Positions 1 to 12,146 of a stretch of 64,000 nucleotides of DNA are shown here, in pieces. Each line of letters starts with the position of its first letter. Positions within the stretch are counted from its first letter, which is position 1. The position numbers and the translations under genes are program-made. Source of the DNA: Acanthacorydalis orientalis (Eukaryota > Arthropoda > Insecta > Megaloptera > Corydalidae); NCBI GenBank assembly GCA_034766995.1, contig CM068313.1, positions 22,985,512-23,049,511 on the forward strand, written 5' to 3'. The notes beneath the pieces are model-generated. The model saw only the letters and a list, made by a program, of their open reading frames with translations, made no database searches and was not told the DNA's origin.

Positions 1-150
1 AAGTCATGTTATTTTTTATTTACTATTTTAGTTCAATTCAATACTAAAATACAATCGAACTTAAATACTGACTTTTTATACAAAACATGTGTTTTTTAAT
101 TTTTGAATTTTTTTAATACTTTTGTGTGGAAGCCTAAATTGAATCGCCTA
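1..150 (+). mobile_element. MITE copy 1, cut by the window edge
   Basis: This stretch matches the reverse complement of 39532-39740 along nearly its whole length. It shares an AAGTCATGTTA block, an AGTTCAATTCAATA block, a central ACATGT block and a terminal arm reading ATACTTTTGTGTGGAAGCC and then TAAATTGAATCGCCTA. The right end is followed by TA at 151-152, as expected for a Tc1/mariner-type TA target duplication. Roughly the first 65 bp of the element, including the other terminal arm, lie outside the window. It encodes nothing. The homology between the copies is seen directly; the Tc1/mariner assignment is inferred only from the TA flanks and long inverted arms. Confidence 0.75.
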
Positions 151-297
151 TATAATGTAATTTAATAGTCAATAAAATATCTTAAATTCAAGAAAAAGAA
201 ATAAAATATCAGCATTATTAAATTTAACTTATATATAATGATATAATAACACCGAACTTTATCTTAAAATATATAATTTAGATTTTGCTCATGTATA

Positions 298-300
<3 letters not shown>

Positions 301-358
<58 letters not shown>
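301..358. repeat. (TA)n array, 58 bp
   Basis: Uninterrupted AT dinucleotides running into TGTTTATTT on the right. Being self-complementary, it can form a hairpin or cruciform. Confidence 0.97.
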
Positions 359-361
<3 letters not shown>

Positions 362-1476
362 TATTTAATAATTTAATTACATAACTCGAAAAGAAATATT
401 TATTACTTCATCGACTTCACGCTAACAATTTAATGTGTGCTCGTTTTATTGATTAAAATAATTAAAACGTCAATTTTGCTAATGATTGAAATGTCAGAAT
501 TTTAACATCTTTATATTTTATTTGAAAAGAAAACGGAATTACGCTACAGACACATATAACTGGAATGAGAGAATATTGAAAATCAATGTTTCAATATAGT
601 GAACATAAAATAACTTTCTGTGAACTAAAATTGAGTTTGTACTTATAATGTAAAACATGAAAATACAAGTTTATGTAAAATGTGTTCATATAAATAAATA
701 TAGATTTCAAGTGTGTTCTGCAAATTATTTGAAGGGTTATTTATCCTTTTCTATAATTTATGTGTTTTAAATGTTTGATACGTTTTAGTAGTGTATAAAC
801 AATCGGTATTTTTGAAATAAGTTAAGCATAAAACATAAAAAAAATAATTATTACTACTGTATAATACCAGATAAAAAACAAAAAATAAGTAGTTTTATGA
901 GTTTCCTTATAAAATTTATTGTTTGCCTTACATGTTTTGTATCATAATATAAACGTTTAAAAAAATGTATTTTCATACTAAACAATTAAAAAAAATTATC
1001 TTTCACATTATTAAATATTAGTAAGTGAAACGTTCATATCTTAAATAAAAAAAGAATGTTAATATAATTACTAATGCTTTCAATACACTTTTTTTTTATT
1101 TTTTGTTTTAAATCAAAATCATTAAAGGAGAAGTTTTTTGATGAAAACATATATGATTTAACTTCTTTTTATACCTCATTGGTAGTTTTGTCACTTTTTA
1201 AATTTATAGCATCGTATTTTACTTGTTTGTTTTTTCTTTTTTCACGAACTTCCGACCTACTTGTTGCCCTTTTACGACTCCCAAAAGGCCACTACCCTTA
1301 CTTTGAGAAATGATGGTAACCAATAGGATGTTTTACAGTAATGGGACAAGCAATTAGCACATATGTTTGTTATCTTTAACATGTTACCACTTTTTACTTC
1401 ACGTTGTACATAGAATTGTATTATTTCATTCATTAATTCTTAATAACCAGTTGTTAATTAATATTCAGGTGCACAC

Positions 1477-1511
<35 letters not shown>

Positions 1512-1567
1512 ACTAAAAACAAATAACATTGAAAAGTATTCATTTATCAAAATTCAATAATCAAAAT

Positions 1568-1570
<3 letters not shown>

Positions 1571-1633
<63 letters not shown>
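1571..1633. repeat. (TA)n array, about 63 bp
   Basis: Pure AT repeat 60 bp downstream of a shorter TA array at 1489-1510, which grows out of CATA tetranucleotides. Confidence 0.97.
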
Positions 1634-1639
<6 letters not shown>

Positions 1640-1880
1640 TATCACATATTTTCAACTTGCTTTTAAATGAAATAAATTCTTTATTAAATTAATTTTATTT
1701 TACATATTCCGCTTTACGTTATACTGAAATGTACGGTAACGTGTTCTTCATTCATGCCATTTCTTTTATGCTCTTGTCTTCTAACGTGACATATTTCATT
1801 ACAATTTATATTTTTATGTTTAATTCAATGCGTGTGTTAATATGTATATAAATTTATTGTGCTGTTGAATTTAAATATTT

Positions 1881-1883
<3 letters not shown>

Positions 1884-1961
<78 letters not shown>
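1884..1961. repeat. (TA)n array, about 78 bp
   Basis: One of the longest uninterrupted TA tracts in the window. Confidence 0.97.
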
Positions 1962-1963
<2 letters not shown>

Positions 1964-2875
1964 TAAAAGAAAAAATATTCATGTGATATAAAATAATAAA
2001 CATATCAGCAGATTCTTTTATAAAATATTATGTATCATTTATTTTTTATTTATCATTGTTTATTGTTAGATTGTTGTATGCATTTTTATATTATTATAAT
2101 TATTATAAATGACTTTTATTTTCCTTAACGTGGATTGTAAGATGAATGAAAGAAATTATATGAGAAAACAATACATTATTTATTTTTTATTTATAAGTAA
2201 ATTTTTTCTCAACTAAAACATAGAGGCATATGTTTATTATAATATTTATATATACATAATAACATTAATTTTTATATAGCTATTGAAAATTTGACAGAAA
2301 AAAACTAATACCATTTTGAATTCATATAATGAACTTTAATTTTCACTGATTTCAACTGTTTCCTGAAGTTTGAAAAAAATTGTGACATCTACAGAACAAG
2401 TCATATATTTCTTGAAACATTTTAAAACTAGCAATTTATTTTTATAGTTTCACCGTCTTCATGAAAGATAAGTCCAAAAAGACAACAAAGAGATAAATTG
2501 TTGAACTGACATCAGTAGTAAAAAAGTATATATTTGAACTTCTGAAATTAGATTCTGTTTCATTGTTTTCTTATAAATCTGTTTTTATACATTTAAATCC
2601 AAGATCCATTGTATGTTATACCGAATAATAATTCTAATATAGACTTTATTTGAATTACTGATACATATACTGATAGATATAAAGATATACGAAATCACTT
2701 TTTGATAACATAATATTTTTTTTATTTGTAGACATTAGTGACTATAATGTCCAATGATTGATACATATTGCACGAGACAAACTGAAAAGAAATACGAAAA
2801 GAAAAATATCCCTTTCATAACATTCACATGAATGTTAGATTATATTCAGCGAGCGTAAACAAGACTGAAAATAAA

Positions 2876-3190
2876 CCCATACTAGTGGCATAGCCATTTT
2901 TCTCCGATTCGTTCACCAAACAGCCGGTTTGTTGACAATTCCAATCATTTCGGTGGCAGTTATCGCCGATTGCCCAGCGGTCAACATCCGCAAGCGATCC
3001 ATCATGTGTTTGACCCGCGATACGTCACTCACAGTCACACTACAATCCCATTATAGTTTTACGCAGCACAATCTCTTCTTGATTTTATCCTCAGCTTTAT
3101 TGTTGCGATTACAGTTCAACTTCGTTTGTGTTTGGATTTACTTTATGAAATGTACAAATGTGACAGGAAGAGCTCGTATTGTATACAATG
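2876..3190. other. GC-elevated island, possible exon or regulatory element
   Basis: A sharp rise in G+C against the flanks. On the plus strand the frame 2886-3056 is open for 56 codons without a starting Met and ends in TAG. It reads through RFVDNSNHFGGSY and ends PRYVTHSHTTIPL, with mixed codons unlike the AT-rich frames around it. A second plus frame is open at 2929-3198. The minus strand is also open at 2913-3050 (it contains VSRVKHMMDRLRML) and is followed by a possible donor GGTGAAC. Open frames on both strands weaken any one coding call. No polypyrimidine tract stands before the plus frame. I do not recognise the peptides. It could equally be conserved non-coding DNA. Confidence 0.35.
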
Positions 3191-3976
3191 AAAGTTGAAA
3201 ATTAATAACCTAATATGGATGCTTTTTAATGTAAAACTTCTTACACGAATAGTAATTTTTATAATTAAATACCCGAAACAATGTATTACCTAGCGAATTA
3301 TTCTGAAGTAAACTTGATTACGAGATAAAATTAATTTACTCTGAAATAGTAATGAGTGTAAATTTATTTCATAATTATATTAGAAATAAAATATAATTTT
3401 AAAAGTTCATCAAGCTCTGTTTCTTTTAGTAAAAATATGAATGAAAAAGTTAACAATTTAAGTATTATTTATAGTTGCTATATGGACAGAAGGTACACTA
3501 AGAAGTAAAAATATACTGAATTGTTATATTTAAATTATATAGTTTCAAATAGATTTTTTTTGTAATTTTAACATATATTCCGTTGAAATACCAAAGAAAA
3601 AAATCATTCTTATAAATAATCTGTCTACTCGAATTTTATGTAATATCCGATTGCTTTCCTATTTTTTTTTAAAAAAATAAATTATTACTCTTTGTAAAAG
3701 GATCTTTAAACGGCCTCGACCAACGATACCCTGAAAGAGCAAAGTTGGAACTGTGAGTAGTTTGCTGCACTACTTCTCGTTTAAATTCATTAAATGTCTC
3801 TATGTAACTGCGACATGTAGTTGACCTTCCCTTAAGTGCCAAGCTCAAAACTTATAACTCTTTTTGTATAAAATGCATATAACGTAAGCTAGAATAAATA
3901 TGGAATCTTTTTATGATAAACTGCAGAATATCAAAGTATCTTACAGTTTATAAAATGTTGAAAATTATATTATATA
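3191..3976. other. AT-rich spacer with a small balanced segment
   Basis: Mostly AT-rich with nothing recognised. At 3705-3850 the composition is more balanced (CGGCCTCGACCAACGATACC and onward), with no open frame of note. A T9A7 palindrome lies at 3662-3677. Confidence 0.55.
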
Positions 3977-4016
3977 TTTATATATATACATATATATATA
4001 CATATATATATACATG

Positions 4017-4053
<37 letters not shown>
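3977..4053. repeat. Compound (TA)n/(CATA)n array
   Basis: TA runs interrupted by CATA and CATG units, then a clean TA run to 4053. The 91-residue open frame across it is an artefact of the repeat. Confidence 0.95.
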
Positions 4054-4057
<4 letters not shown>

Positions 4058-4231
4058 ACATAAATACATATACACACTCAAAAATTAATAATTTGAATGC
4101 TGCGGAATTATGGGATGTGTATAAGTTTCATTTTTATATGAATGATTATATTTGTATTTTATTTCGGACCGAATCGCAATTAGGTTAATGAACGGTTACA
4201 ACATTATTGCACAAAAACTCTTTGCGTAATG

Positions 4232-4234
<3 letters not shown>

Positions 4235-4291
<57 letters not shown>
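4235..4291. repeat. (TA)n array
   Basis: Clean TA tract, followed by an AATCAAAATAATCCACAAAA flank that has a diverged twin after the 4639-4673 array. Confidence 0.96.
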
Positions 4292-4292
<1 letters not shown>

Positions 4293-4390
4293 CAAAATAA
4301 TCCACAAAAATAATAATTCCATGAAGTCGAATTATTTATTTGGAACGAGGTTTCTATGGTACTCAAATATATTTATCTCATATATAAAAC

Positions 4391-4515
4391 AACTACGTTG
4401 CAATCTACCTGCAATAATAATTATACAGACATATTGAGAAACATATATATATATATATATATAGCAACTACGTTGCAATATATCTGCAAAAATGATTTAC
4501 ATAGACATAAATGAG
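4391..4515 (+). repeat. Diverged 50-bp direct duplication split by (TA)n
   Basis: AACTACGTTGCAATCTACC begins at 4391 and its twin AACTACGTTGCAATATATC begins near 4465. Both continue through an A-rich stretch to ACAGACATA and ATAGACATA respectively. A 21-bp TA array (4443-4463) sits between them. By eye the two modules agree at roughly three quarters of positions. Confidence 0.7.
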
Positions 4516-4535
4516 TTTAAAAAAATTTTTATTTT

Positions 4536-4633
4536 TTCATTCGGTTGGATGTACATACTTATAATTGACAAGTGGACGAGCGCAGCAAGCTCGGAGGTTG
4601 GTGAGTGCAGTGAGCAAGTGTGAAGCCCTTTAG
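4536..4633 (+). repeat. Interspersed repeat, copy B, abutting (TA)n
   Basis: About 98 bp that match the reverse complement of 25523-25622. The shared core includes ACTTATAATTGA(C/T)AAGTGG, a GAGTGCAGCAA-type block, GGTTGGTGAGT and a terminal AGCCC(C/T)TTAG. In both copies a (TA)n array starts a few bases after that last block (here at 4639). No open frame of recognisable function exists. The family is not identified; a SINE-like or Helitron-derived fragment is possible. Confidence 0.7.
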
Positions 4634-4635
4634 AA

Positions 4636-4638
<3 letters not shown>

Positions 4639-4673
<35 letters not shown>
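4639..4673. repeat. (TA)n array after repeat B
   Basis: TA tract directly following the repeat terminus, mirrored at the other copy (25441-25522). Confidence 0.95.
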
Positions 4674-4679
<6 letters not shown>

Positions 4680-7139
4680 CATGTTATATATTAAACAATC
4701 AACAAAATAATGCACAAAAGTAAAAATAAATTCAATGTTTCGTCAGTCTTAACATTTCGGAACACATTTTAATAATATAAAAATAATTTCACGTTTTACC
4801 TCAGATTACTATCACCCTTACCACCAACTTTACGTTTCAGTGATATTTACATTTATGAATACAGAAAATAAACTATAAAATACTTATTTTTAATTTAGTT
4901 TTGTTAAGAAACACGAAGACAAAATTAATTAGTAAATAAAGTATGAATATTTAGATAAAAAAAATTAAATATCAAAATTTATGAATGATATATATATATA
5001 CACGACGATATAATTTCACGATCTGCAAAAAAGTATTGAATAACAGCAAACGTTAAAAATTCTGTTGAAAAAAGATCATTCTAAACTAATTAAAATTCCG
5101 ACTAATCTGCATGAATACAAAACAAACCAAAAAAGTAATGAAAAAAAATCATAATCGAGAAAATTATTTCCAACAATTACTCATCTTGTCGTCGTCAGAT
5201 GTCATTCGGAACCAATCCATCACTTCTGTAACAATGTGTACGTGCATTACGAGAACACGTGTGCGAAGAAAATAACACAACTAACAACCTTTTTTATATT
5301 CTAGTCGATTTCGAATTGCCGACTCTGACATTCTAAATAAATTAAACTTGTCCCTAAATCCGTTTGCATGATTTTAAACATTATTTTCACTATTATTCAC
5401 TAAGAAAGAGATTTTTATTTTGAAGTATTTTGCTTGTTTTATGATAAAAAATAATAACACTTGTGTTATAACGATGTTTATATTAAATTATGTTAATCAT
5501 TTTTAGTTTCTATTGTAAAAATATGATTTAGGTATATCTGTACCATAGATATATATTTATTAAAAATAATTTAGTTTTAAATGTACTTTTTAACTACTTT
5601 CACAAGTGTATAAAAATATTACATAATTTAAGTTTAAGATTCTTTATTATCTTACTACCAGAATTTCTTTGATTCGAATTCTATAATTTTTTTAGAAAAG
5701 TGAAACAGTTACAAATTGTTTCTACTTTTCGATTGTAAATTAAATAAACATTTTAAATCGAACATTTTCTGTATACTGAAAAATTAATTCGCTATTTATG
5801 TTCGATTAAAAAAACAATCTAATATATTATTCATTTTTATGGAATATAAAGTGGAAATAGACATGTATGTCAATAATATGATCTTCGTATTACTTTCCAT
5901 GATATATTGACAGTCGTATCAACGTCATTCATAACATATACATGTGATTTTTTCATTAGCCGATGTTTTATTACAAATACATGTAACTGATTTAAACTAA
6001 TTAATGGATAAACTGATTTACAAACACTTTAATTAAATGATAAAAAAATAATTACATCCAAAAGATATGTTTATCAGGTCGAATCTTTTTTTAAAAAAAA
6101 AGTGTTGAATTATTATGTTATGCCATTTACTATACGATTAATTGTTGCTTATTTAACATAAAATGCTACTCTAACTAAATTTTAAAAAAACCTTGAATTA
6201 GTCTCAATGTAAATACTCGTATTTTTTAATATGAAAAGAATTTTGACATAAAAGACATTTCAACGCAGTATTTCTATAAAAATGAAATAAAAAATATCGC
6301 ATTTCAAAAAAATATTTGACTATAATATATAATAGTCAAATATAAATAAAAGAAAATTTAGAATATATTTTGGAAATTTATAATATTCAAAATGTGAGTT
6401 TTTATTCCATATTTTTAATTATTTAAATTTGTAATTATCTTTCAATAGAGATGTGAAAAGAAATTATTTTTTTCATACACATGACTATGAAATTATTGAA
6501 GTTGTTGATAAAAAATATTTTTATTATATTAAATTATAAAAGTCAATAGTGAAATTTAAAATGATGGCCTTTTAAACCTAAAGATATTATCGATATAACT
6601 GTGTGTTTTTAAAGTAATAAATTTTCTTTGGAAAAGAAATGAAATATAAAGTTCAATCTCTAAATTAAATAAAAACGAAATAAGAAAAGTAACTCATTAA
6701 TTATATTGATTTATATCTGGCGTCACAAAATTTCAACATATGAACTTAATTAACGAGTGTTTAAGACAATATATTTCCAATTATTTTCGTGCGAAATAAG
6801 TAAATTATATACATATTTTTAAACAGTAATTTATTCCCGAGCTCATTTTTATTTTATAATTCGCTATAATTAAAATGTAGTATATTATAATTTTCTTCGC
6901 ATTTCTTGATCTGAAAACATTTGATTATTAATTTGACTTAATCGATGGAAATATACGGTGTAATGATTTTTCCATGTGTACATATGAATACAATCGTGTG
7001 TTCATGTTTTGTCAAAATATGATCTCAGAGTTACATTATGCTCTAGTAACGATATATACTTCATTATTATAGCAACTATTTGTTTTGTTACAGTATATAT
7101 CTAATATCTTTCTATGCAAGATGATAATACAAGCTCCAA
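4674..7139. other. AT-rich desert
   Basis: No gene or repeat is recognised apart from short TA runs near 4989 and a T7A9 palindrome at 6086-6101. 5180-5300 is slightly more balanced (CATCTTGTCGTCGTCAGATG and onward) but has no coding signal. Confidence 0.65.
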
Positions 7140-7440
7140 CTTAGTGTTTCGCAAACATTATTTACCACGTATAAATATGTAAAGCCGGGAAACATAACAT
7201 CTCTACTATAGAGTCTTACCATCAGTGTTTAGATAGAACAATGGATTCTGCAGTTGCCTTATCGGACCGGGTTGCAATTAAGAGATATCTAATTACAATT
7301 TTAAATTAATCGTACCTAATCTCCGGACTGTGATATTAATACCAGTTGTCGTGTGTTTAATGCCGCTGCGGTGTACGCCCTCTCTTTAAGATTTACCAGA
7401 GTCGTTTATATTGTATGCGAGAATGAATTTTTATCGTGAT
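7140..7440. other. GC-elevated island, non-coding candidate regulatory element
   Basis: Balanced, complex sequence between AT deserts, with homeodomain-type TAATTA and TAATTAG cores, a CCGGGTTGC block and a GCCGCTGCGGTG block. No open frame of useful length exists on either strand. A conserved enhancer is an inference from composition only. Confidence 0.35.
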
Positions 7441-9104
7441 ATTTATTGTAAAAAAATGTTAATACGCATGTATACTTTTTTGCATGGTTTGAAAAATAAA
7501 TGTTGCTATATTTTATTTGAGTCTTTATTCTGTATACACGCGACTCATTAGTTAATGTTTTGGTTAAACTATTTATGGTTTGTAGGTTAAATTATATTAT
7601 AAAATGCTTCATTAAGATTATGTAATGAAACTAAGACAGAGGCTAAAATCAACGAAAATTTACATAAATGAAATTTTATTCTAAAGATCTTATATTTAAA
7701 TCGGTTCAACAATTAAGAACAACTTTATTAGCATAAATACTAACGTAACGATTTTGTGTTTTTCTTATAAAATACAAACATGCATATATATATATATATA
7801 AGACAAAATTTTTTTTATTTTTATTTATTAGTTACATTATTTTTTAATTATAAAACATGCATCTAATTACTATATAAAATAATTTAATATATTTAATTTA
7901 AAATATTAATTTTAGTAAAATCCAAACTGAATTTAGAAAGTACAATTTATTGACAATTTACTAGTACCGCCAATAAAACAAGAGGACTTTTTGGAATATA
8001 ATACATTATAGAAATTTTTTTTCGAAATATAATAACATAATTGATAAAATTCAAAAATTTTTTGTAAGTAACAATTTTCTTATTTTTACGATAATCAAGT
8101 ATTACTTTTCATTATAGTTCTCTTAACATGCTAGAATTTTCTTCCTAAAACTGAATCTTTCATGTTAAAAAAGTAATGGTTTACTTTACTGAACAACATT
8201 GCTTAAGCATTTAAATCAAAATACTCATACTGGCAGTCTCATCTACAAAAGTAATTTCGGTGCGTTTTGAAATGATGCGGAGGACAATCACATTTTATAT
8301 TATCAGTTCTTTACCTCCATGATTCACAACCGGTATACCGCAATACATTGGTATGCCGCGAGTTGCTGCTTGGTTTGCCGCATCCTTTTCATCAATTTAT
8401 AATTAATGTTAACTTTACAATTAAAGTTTGTTCAAGTTCCTGTAGACATTTTTTGAATTAGAGTTAAGAATTACTATTCTCTATTTTACACTGAAGATAT
8501 TAATATTCTACTCCCATTTAAAGTAATATACTTTTGTATACTACGTTTTTAGCATTAATATTAATTATAAAAAAACATAATCAATGTTATTTTTGAGATC
8601 GGCTGAAAAACATCAAATTTTGTATAAAAAAAAATATTGAACGTCTGTTTTCTTTGAAACATCCACAAGCATTTCATTATTTTCTTTTTGTAATATTCAT
8701 TCATTTATTATACGGATCACAAAATACTTTTAATTTTTAATAGAAATAATTATTTATTCTTTACATATATAGTATTTTAATTAAAACAAAAAAAAAACTA
8801 TTTTAACAATTTTACTCTTATACCAAATGACAATAAAAATATCTCTTCAATCAATACCAACAAATCTGTATATATCAATGCATTTAATTCGATCTGTATT
8901 TATAGCCATGGTATATTAGGACACAAAACGAATTTGTTATGCTATCGTGATTAATAAAATACCAATCATTTTATAACATATATTCAGCAAATTATAAGAA
9001 CATATATAGAAAACCTATTATTTTTTATTTAAATTATTATATTATAATATTAAAATCTATGTCTGAAGGTTAAATAGAATTCGTTTTTCCGAAAAATAAA
9101 AATT

Positions 9105-9153
<49 letters not shown>

Positions 9154-9487
9154 ATGTGTATAATAGATAAAACGATAAACAAAGAAAAAGAATGAGTAAT
9201 ATTTATTAACATCAGAATTACAAATCTCGACCGACAAAAATATAATTAAAAGTTTTGTTATTTATTTCATCAGTGTTCGATTTAAGAAAACAAACAAAAT
9301 TTATTGGTTTAATTTGAAACGATGTTAGCACTTTTTTGTATATTTCACAGCTTGTTTTATATTCTGTAGTCTTTTAAAGAGAACAAGTTTATATAGTTAC
9401 GAGAATGAAAAAAATTTAAAAAATAGATTAATATTATCATTTCTTCCAATTAAAATATTAAATTTAACTTAAATATATCATGTAATT

Positions 9488-9539
<52 letters not shown>

Positions 9540-9545
9540 TTTTAC
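7441..9545. other. AT-rich desert with one small island
   Basis: 8230-8400 is a modest island with GATGCGG and CCGCATC in inverted orientation 100 bp apart, and the near-repeat GGTATACCGC / GGTATGCCGC. The rest is AT-rich with TA arrays at 7782-7800, 9107-9139 (running into GT) and 9491-9529. Confidence 0.6.
9107..9152. repeat. Compound (TA)n(TG)n array
   Basis: TA tract passing directly into TG units at 9139, then TATGTGTATA. Confidence 0.95.
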
Positions 9546-9790
9546 ATATATAAAATATGTACATGTCGACTTGGGAGATGCATAACAATGAAATTCAAAT
9601 ATCGTGGTGGTACATCCCACTTTGGATAAATAAATCCTTATAAAAAAAACAAATCACTTGGAAGACGCTGTTGCTGTCTTCTACCATCCCCGCCCAAATA
9701 AGTCTCAAACAGAAATGTATAAATAATTATCACTGCACTGTATCTGCAAGCACAAAAAAAACCCGTACGGAAAATAACTGTGCTTTAGAA
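9546..9790. other. Small GC-elevated island
   Basis: Contains ATCGTGGTGGTACATCCC and CTACCATCCCCGCCC. No open frame or known element is recognised. Confidence 0.3.
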
Positions 9791-9875
9791 ATGTGATTTT
9801 TTATGATGACTTTTTTATTTACACACATAAAAACTCATACGCTCATTTATTCTATCTTTTCATATACACATATTT

Positions 9876-9920
<45 letters not shown>

Positions 9921-10730
9921 GTACAAAACTGTTATAAGTAATTCTGAATATACTGAAACTTGTTACAAACTTATCTATGTAATTCTATTATTTTTTATGT
10001 AAATTACGATTCATTTATATAAATTATATGTTTAAAACGTTTATTTTCTAATTGGTTTTTAAATTTGATTTTGAATTTTAGAAAATATTATATATAATAT
10101 GATTATTAAGAAAAAAACATTATCAAAAAATGTATCCACTTTTTAATTGAAAGATAAAAATCGTAAAACATTGACATATAATTTCAGTATCACAGTATTA
10201 TTAATATTTTACTACTCAGTCTCTATAATTCCATACTTTTTTCTTTTATTTTAATAATATACGAATCTTTAATTTGTTTATTTCTAAAAAAAACGTTTTT
10301 ATCTCTGGTACAATCAAACCTTTAACTTTATTAAATAATATGTTTGACTGAAATAACTAATTGAACAGAATTATTTCATGAACAAAATTTAATTAAGTTC
10401 ATTTTAAACCATTTAGCCTCAGTAACGAATATGCATTTACTCTTTCATAATTACGAATATTTCAATTAATTTTAAAATTATAATCATTTCGGCTAACTAA
10501 AAAATGATACTTTGTTTGACTAAATCATTTATAAACAGACTATACTAGGAATTATTATAATAAACTATAACTATGTTACTGAGTGCCTGAATTTATTAAT
10601 ATCTTACACTTACACTTCAAGTACTTCAAAATCAATCACTTCAATTAGTTATAGATTTTTTTTACGCAAGTTATTTTTGAAAACATACTTTCACTGTAAA
10701 TATTATATTGAAAATCAATATTTTCATTTT

Positions 10731-10773
<43 letters not shown>

Positions 10774-11858
10774 AGCGTTTTAGATTCATTCCTCGAAAAT
10801 GTTGAAAAAAATTGAAAAATGTGTCAGTTCGAATGATCGAGTGTGAAAATGTGAACTTATAACCTTGTGAAAAAAGAGAGATCGTTCAACTTGTCTGAGA
10901 ATATAAAGTGTAGAAAAAAGAACTATACATATAATTATGTATCAATAAAAAATGTTCTTTATGACATCATCTGAAAGAAAATCCATGCTACACGTGTTTG
11001 TTAAAAGTGTATAAAAATAAAATTATTACAGCGAACCAGTCATCCCTACATCAGATTTAGTTCGATATGTCAGTAACTGTACAATTTATTTATTTTACTA
11101 ATTGGTTGCAGCAACTGCATCGCATTAGTATAACGGGATATTATGCATACTCGAAGCAATATAAACTGATTATTCTATATATGTAAAAACGTTTAATTAA
11201 TTTTGTCGATATTTGCTGTAATACTCCAAATAATTTGTGTATATAGCAATGTTTGAATTATAAGTTAAATAAACAATGTTATTTATTCAGAAATATTTGG
11301 TTCTGTGTACAGAATATTTAGTTAATAAAATATATTTTAAAATATATAACTATTACCGTCGAATGGCGTAATGTATAATGTTATTTATGAACCTGAATAT
11401 TTAGATGAGCTAATTAACATGTGGAATGTAAAAATGTTCATTATTCACTTATGAATCGAATTTCCAATATGAATATTAATTTCATGAAGACTGTCATTAT
11501 TACTCAATGTAGGTTATGGATTAAATTTATATTTTTTTATGTTTACATAGTTTTTTTAAAAAATATGATTTTTTTAAGTCTACTATTATATTATTTTGAA
11601 ACACATATTATTAAGAGATAATATATTAAAATTGATCACAATATTTTTTTAATGAAAATTACATATTCAGATATTTATATAAAAAATGAAGCACATTTTT
11701 TTGTTATTCTTTATTTTTTTACTTTGAAATACACTTATTCAACTTATTTAAATATAATATAAATTATTAATTCGTTTTAAAGATATTATTAAGTGGTAAG
11801 AACAATATTTTCAGAAATATTTTTTATTAACCTAGAATAGAAGTTATTTAATAATAAT

Positions 11859-11895
<37 letters not shown>

Positions 11896-12091
11896 ATTGT
11901 ATTTTACAAGCGAAATAAAATTTATATAATTATTTTATAATTTTGACGAAAAAATATTTTTTTAATATTATTACTCTATTTAATTTTATGATTTCGTTGT
12001 GTATTTTGAATAAATTAGAAAATTGAATTATGAATTTCTGTTATATTTAGCACACCATGAAAATCAGTTCAGTTGGTCATAGAAAGATATA

Positions 12092-12146
<55 letters not shown>

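Larger units (their letters stand above)
151..2875. other. AT-rich desert with (TA)n arrays
   Basis: No gene is recognised. The sequence is near-random AT-rich DNA interrupted by TA arrays at 301-358, 1489-1510 (preceded by CATA units), 1571-1633 and 1884-1961. The open frame at 1074-1313 is low-complexity Phe/Leu/Ser-rich and has no recognisable domain, so I do not call it. Confidence 0.7.

Noticed and set aside
1074..1313. 79-codon plus frame
   Set aside because: Low-complexity Phe/Leu/Ser content with no family resemblance; stop-free by chance in T-rich sequence.
4497..4715. Minus frame sharing SLHSPT and HLSIISM with the frame at 25436-25627, suggesting a conserved peptide
   Set aside because: The similarity follows from the shared interspersed repeat; differences between the copies change amino acids freely, and both frames run into translated TA repeats.
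8270..8390. GATGCGG / CCGCATC inverted words as MITE ends
   Set aside because: The inverted match does not extend beyond 7-8 bases, and no target duplication flanks it.
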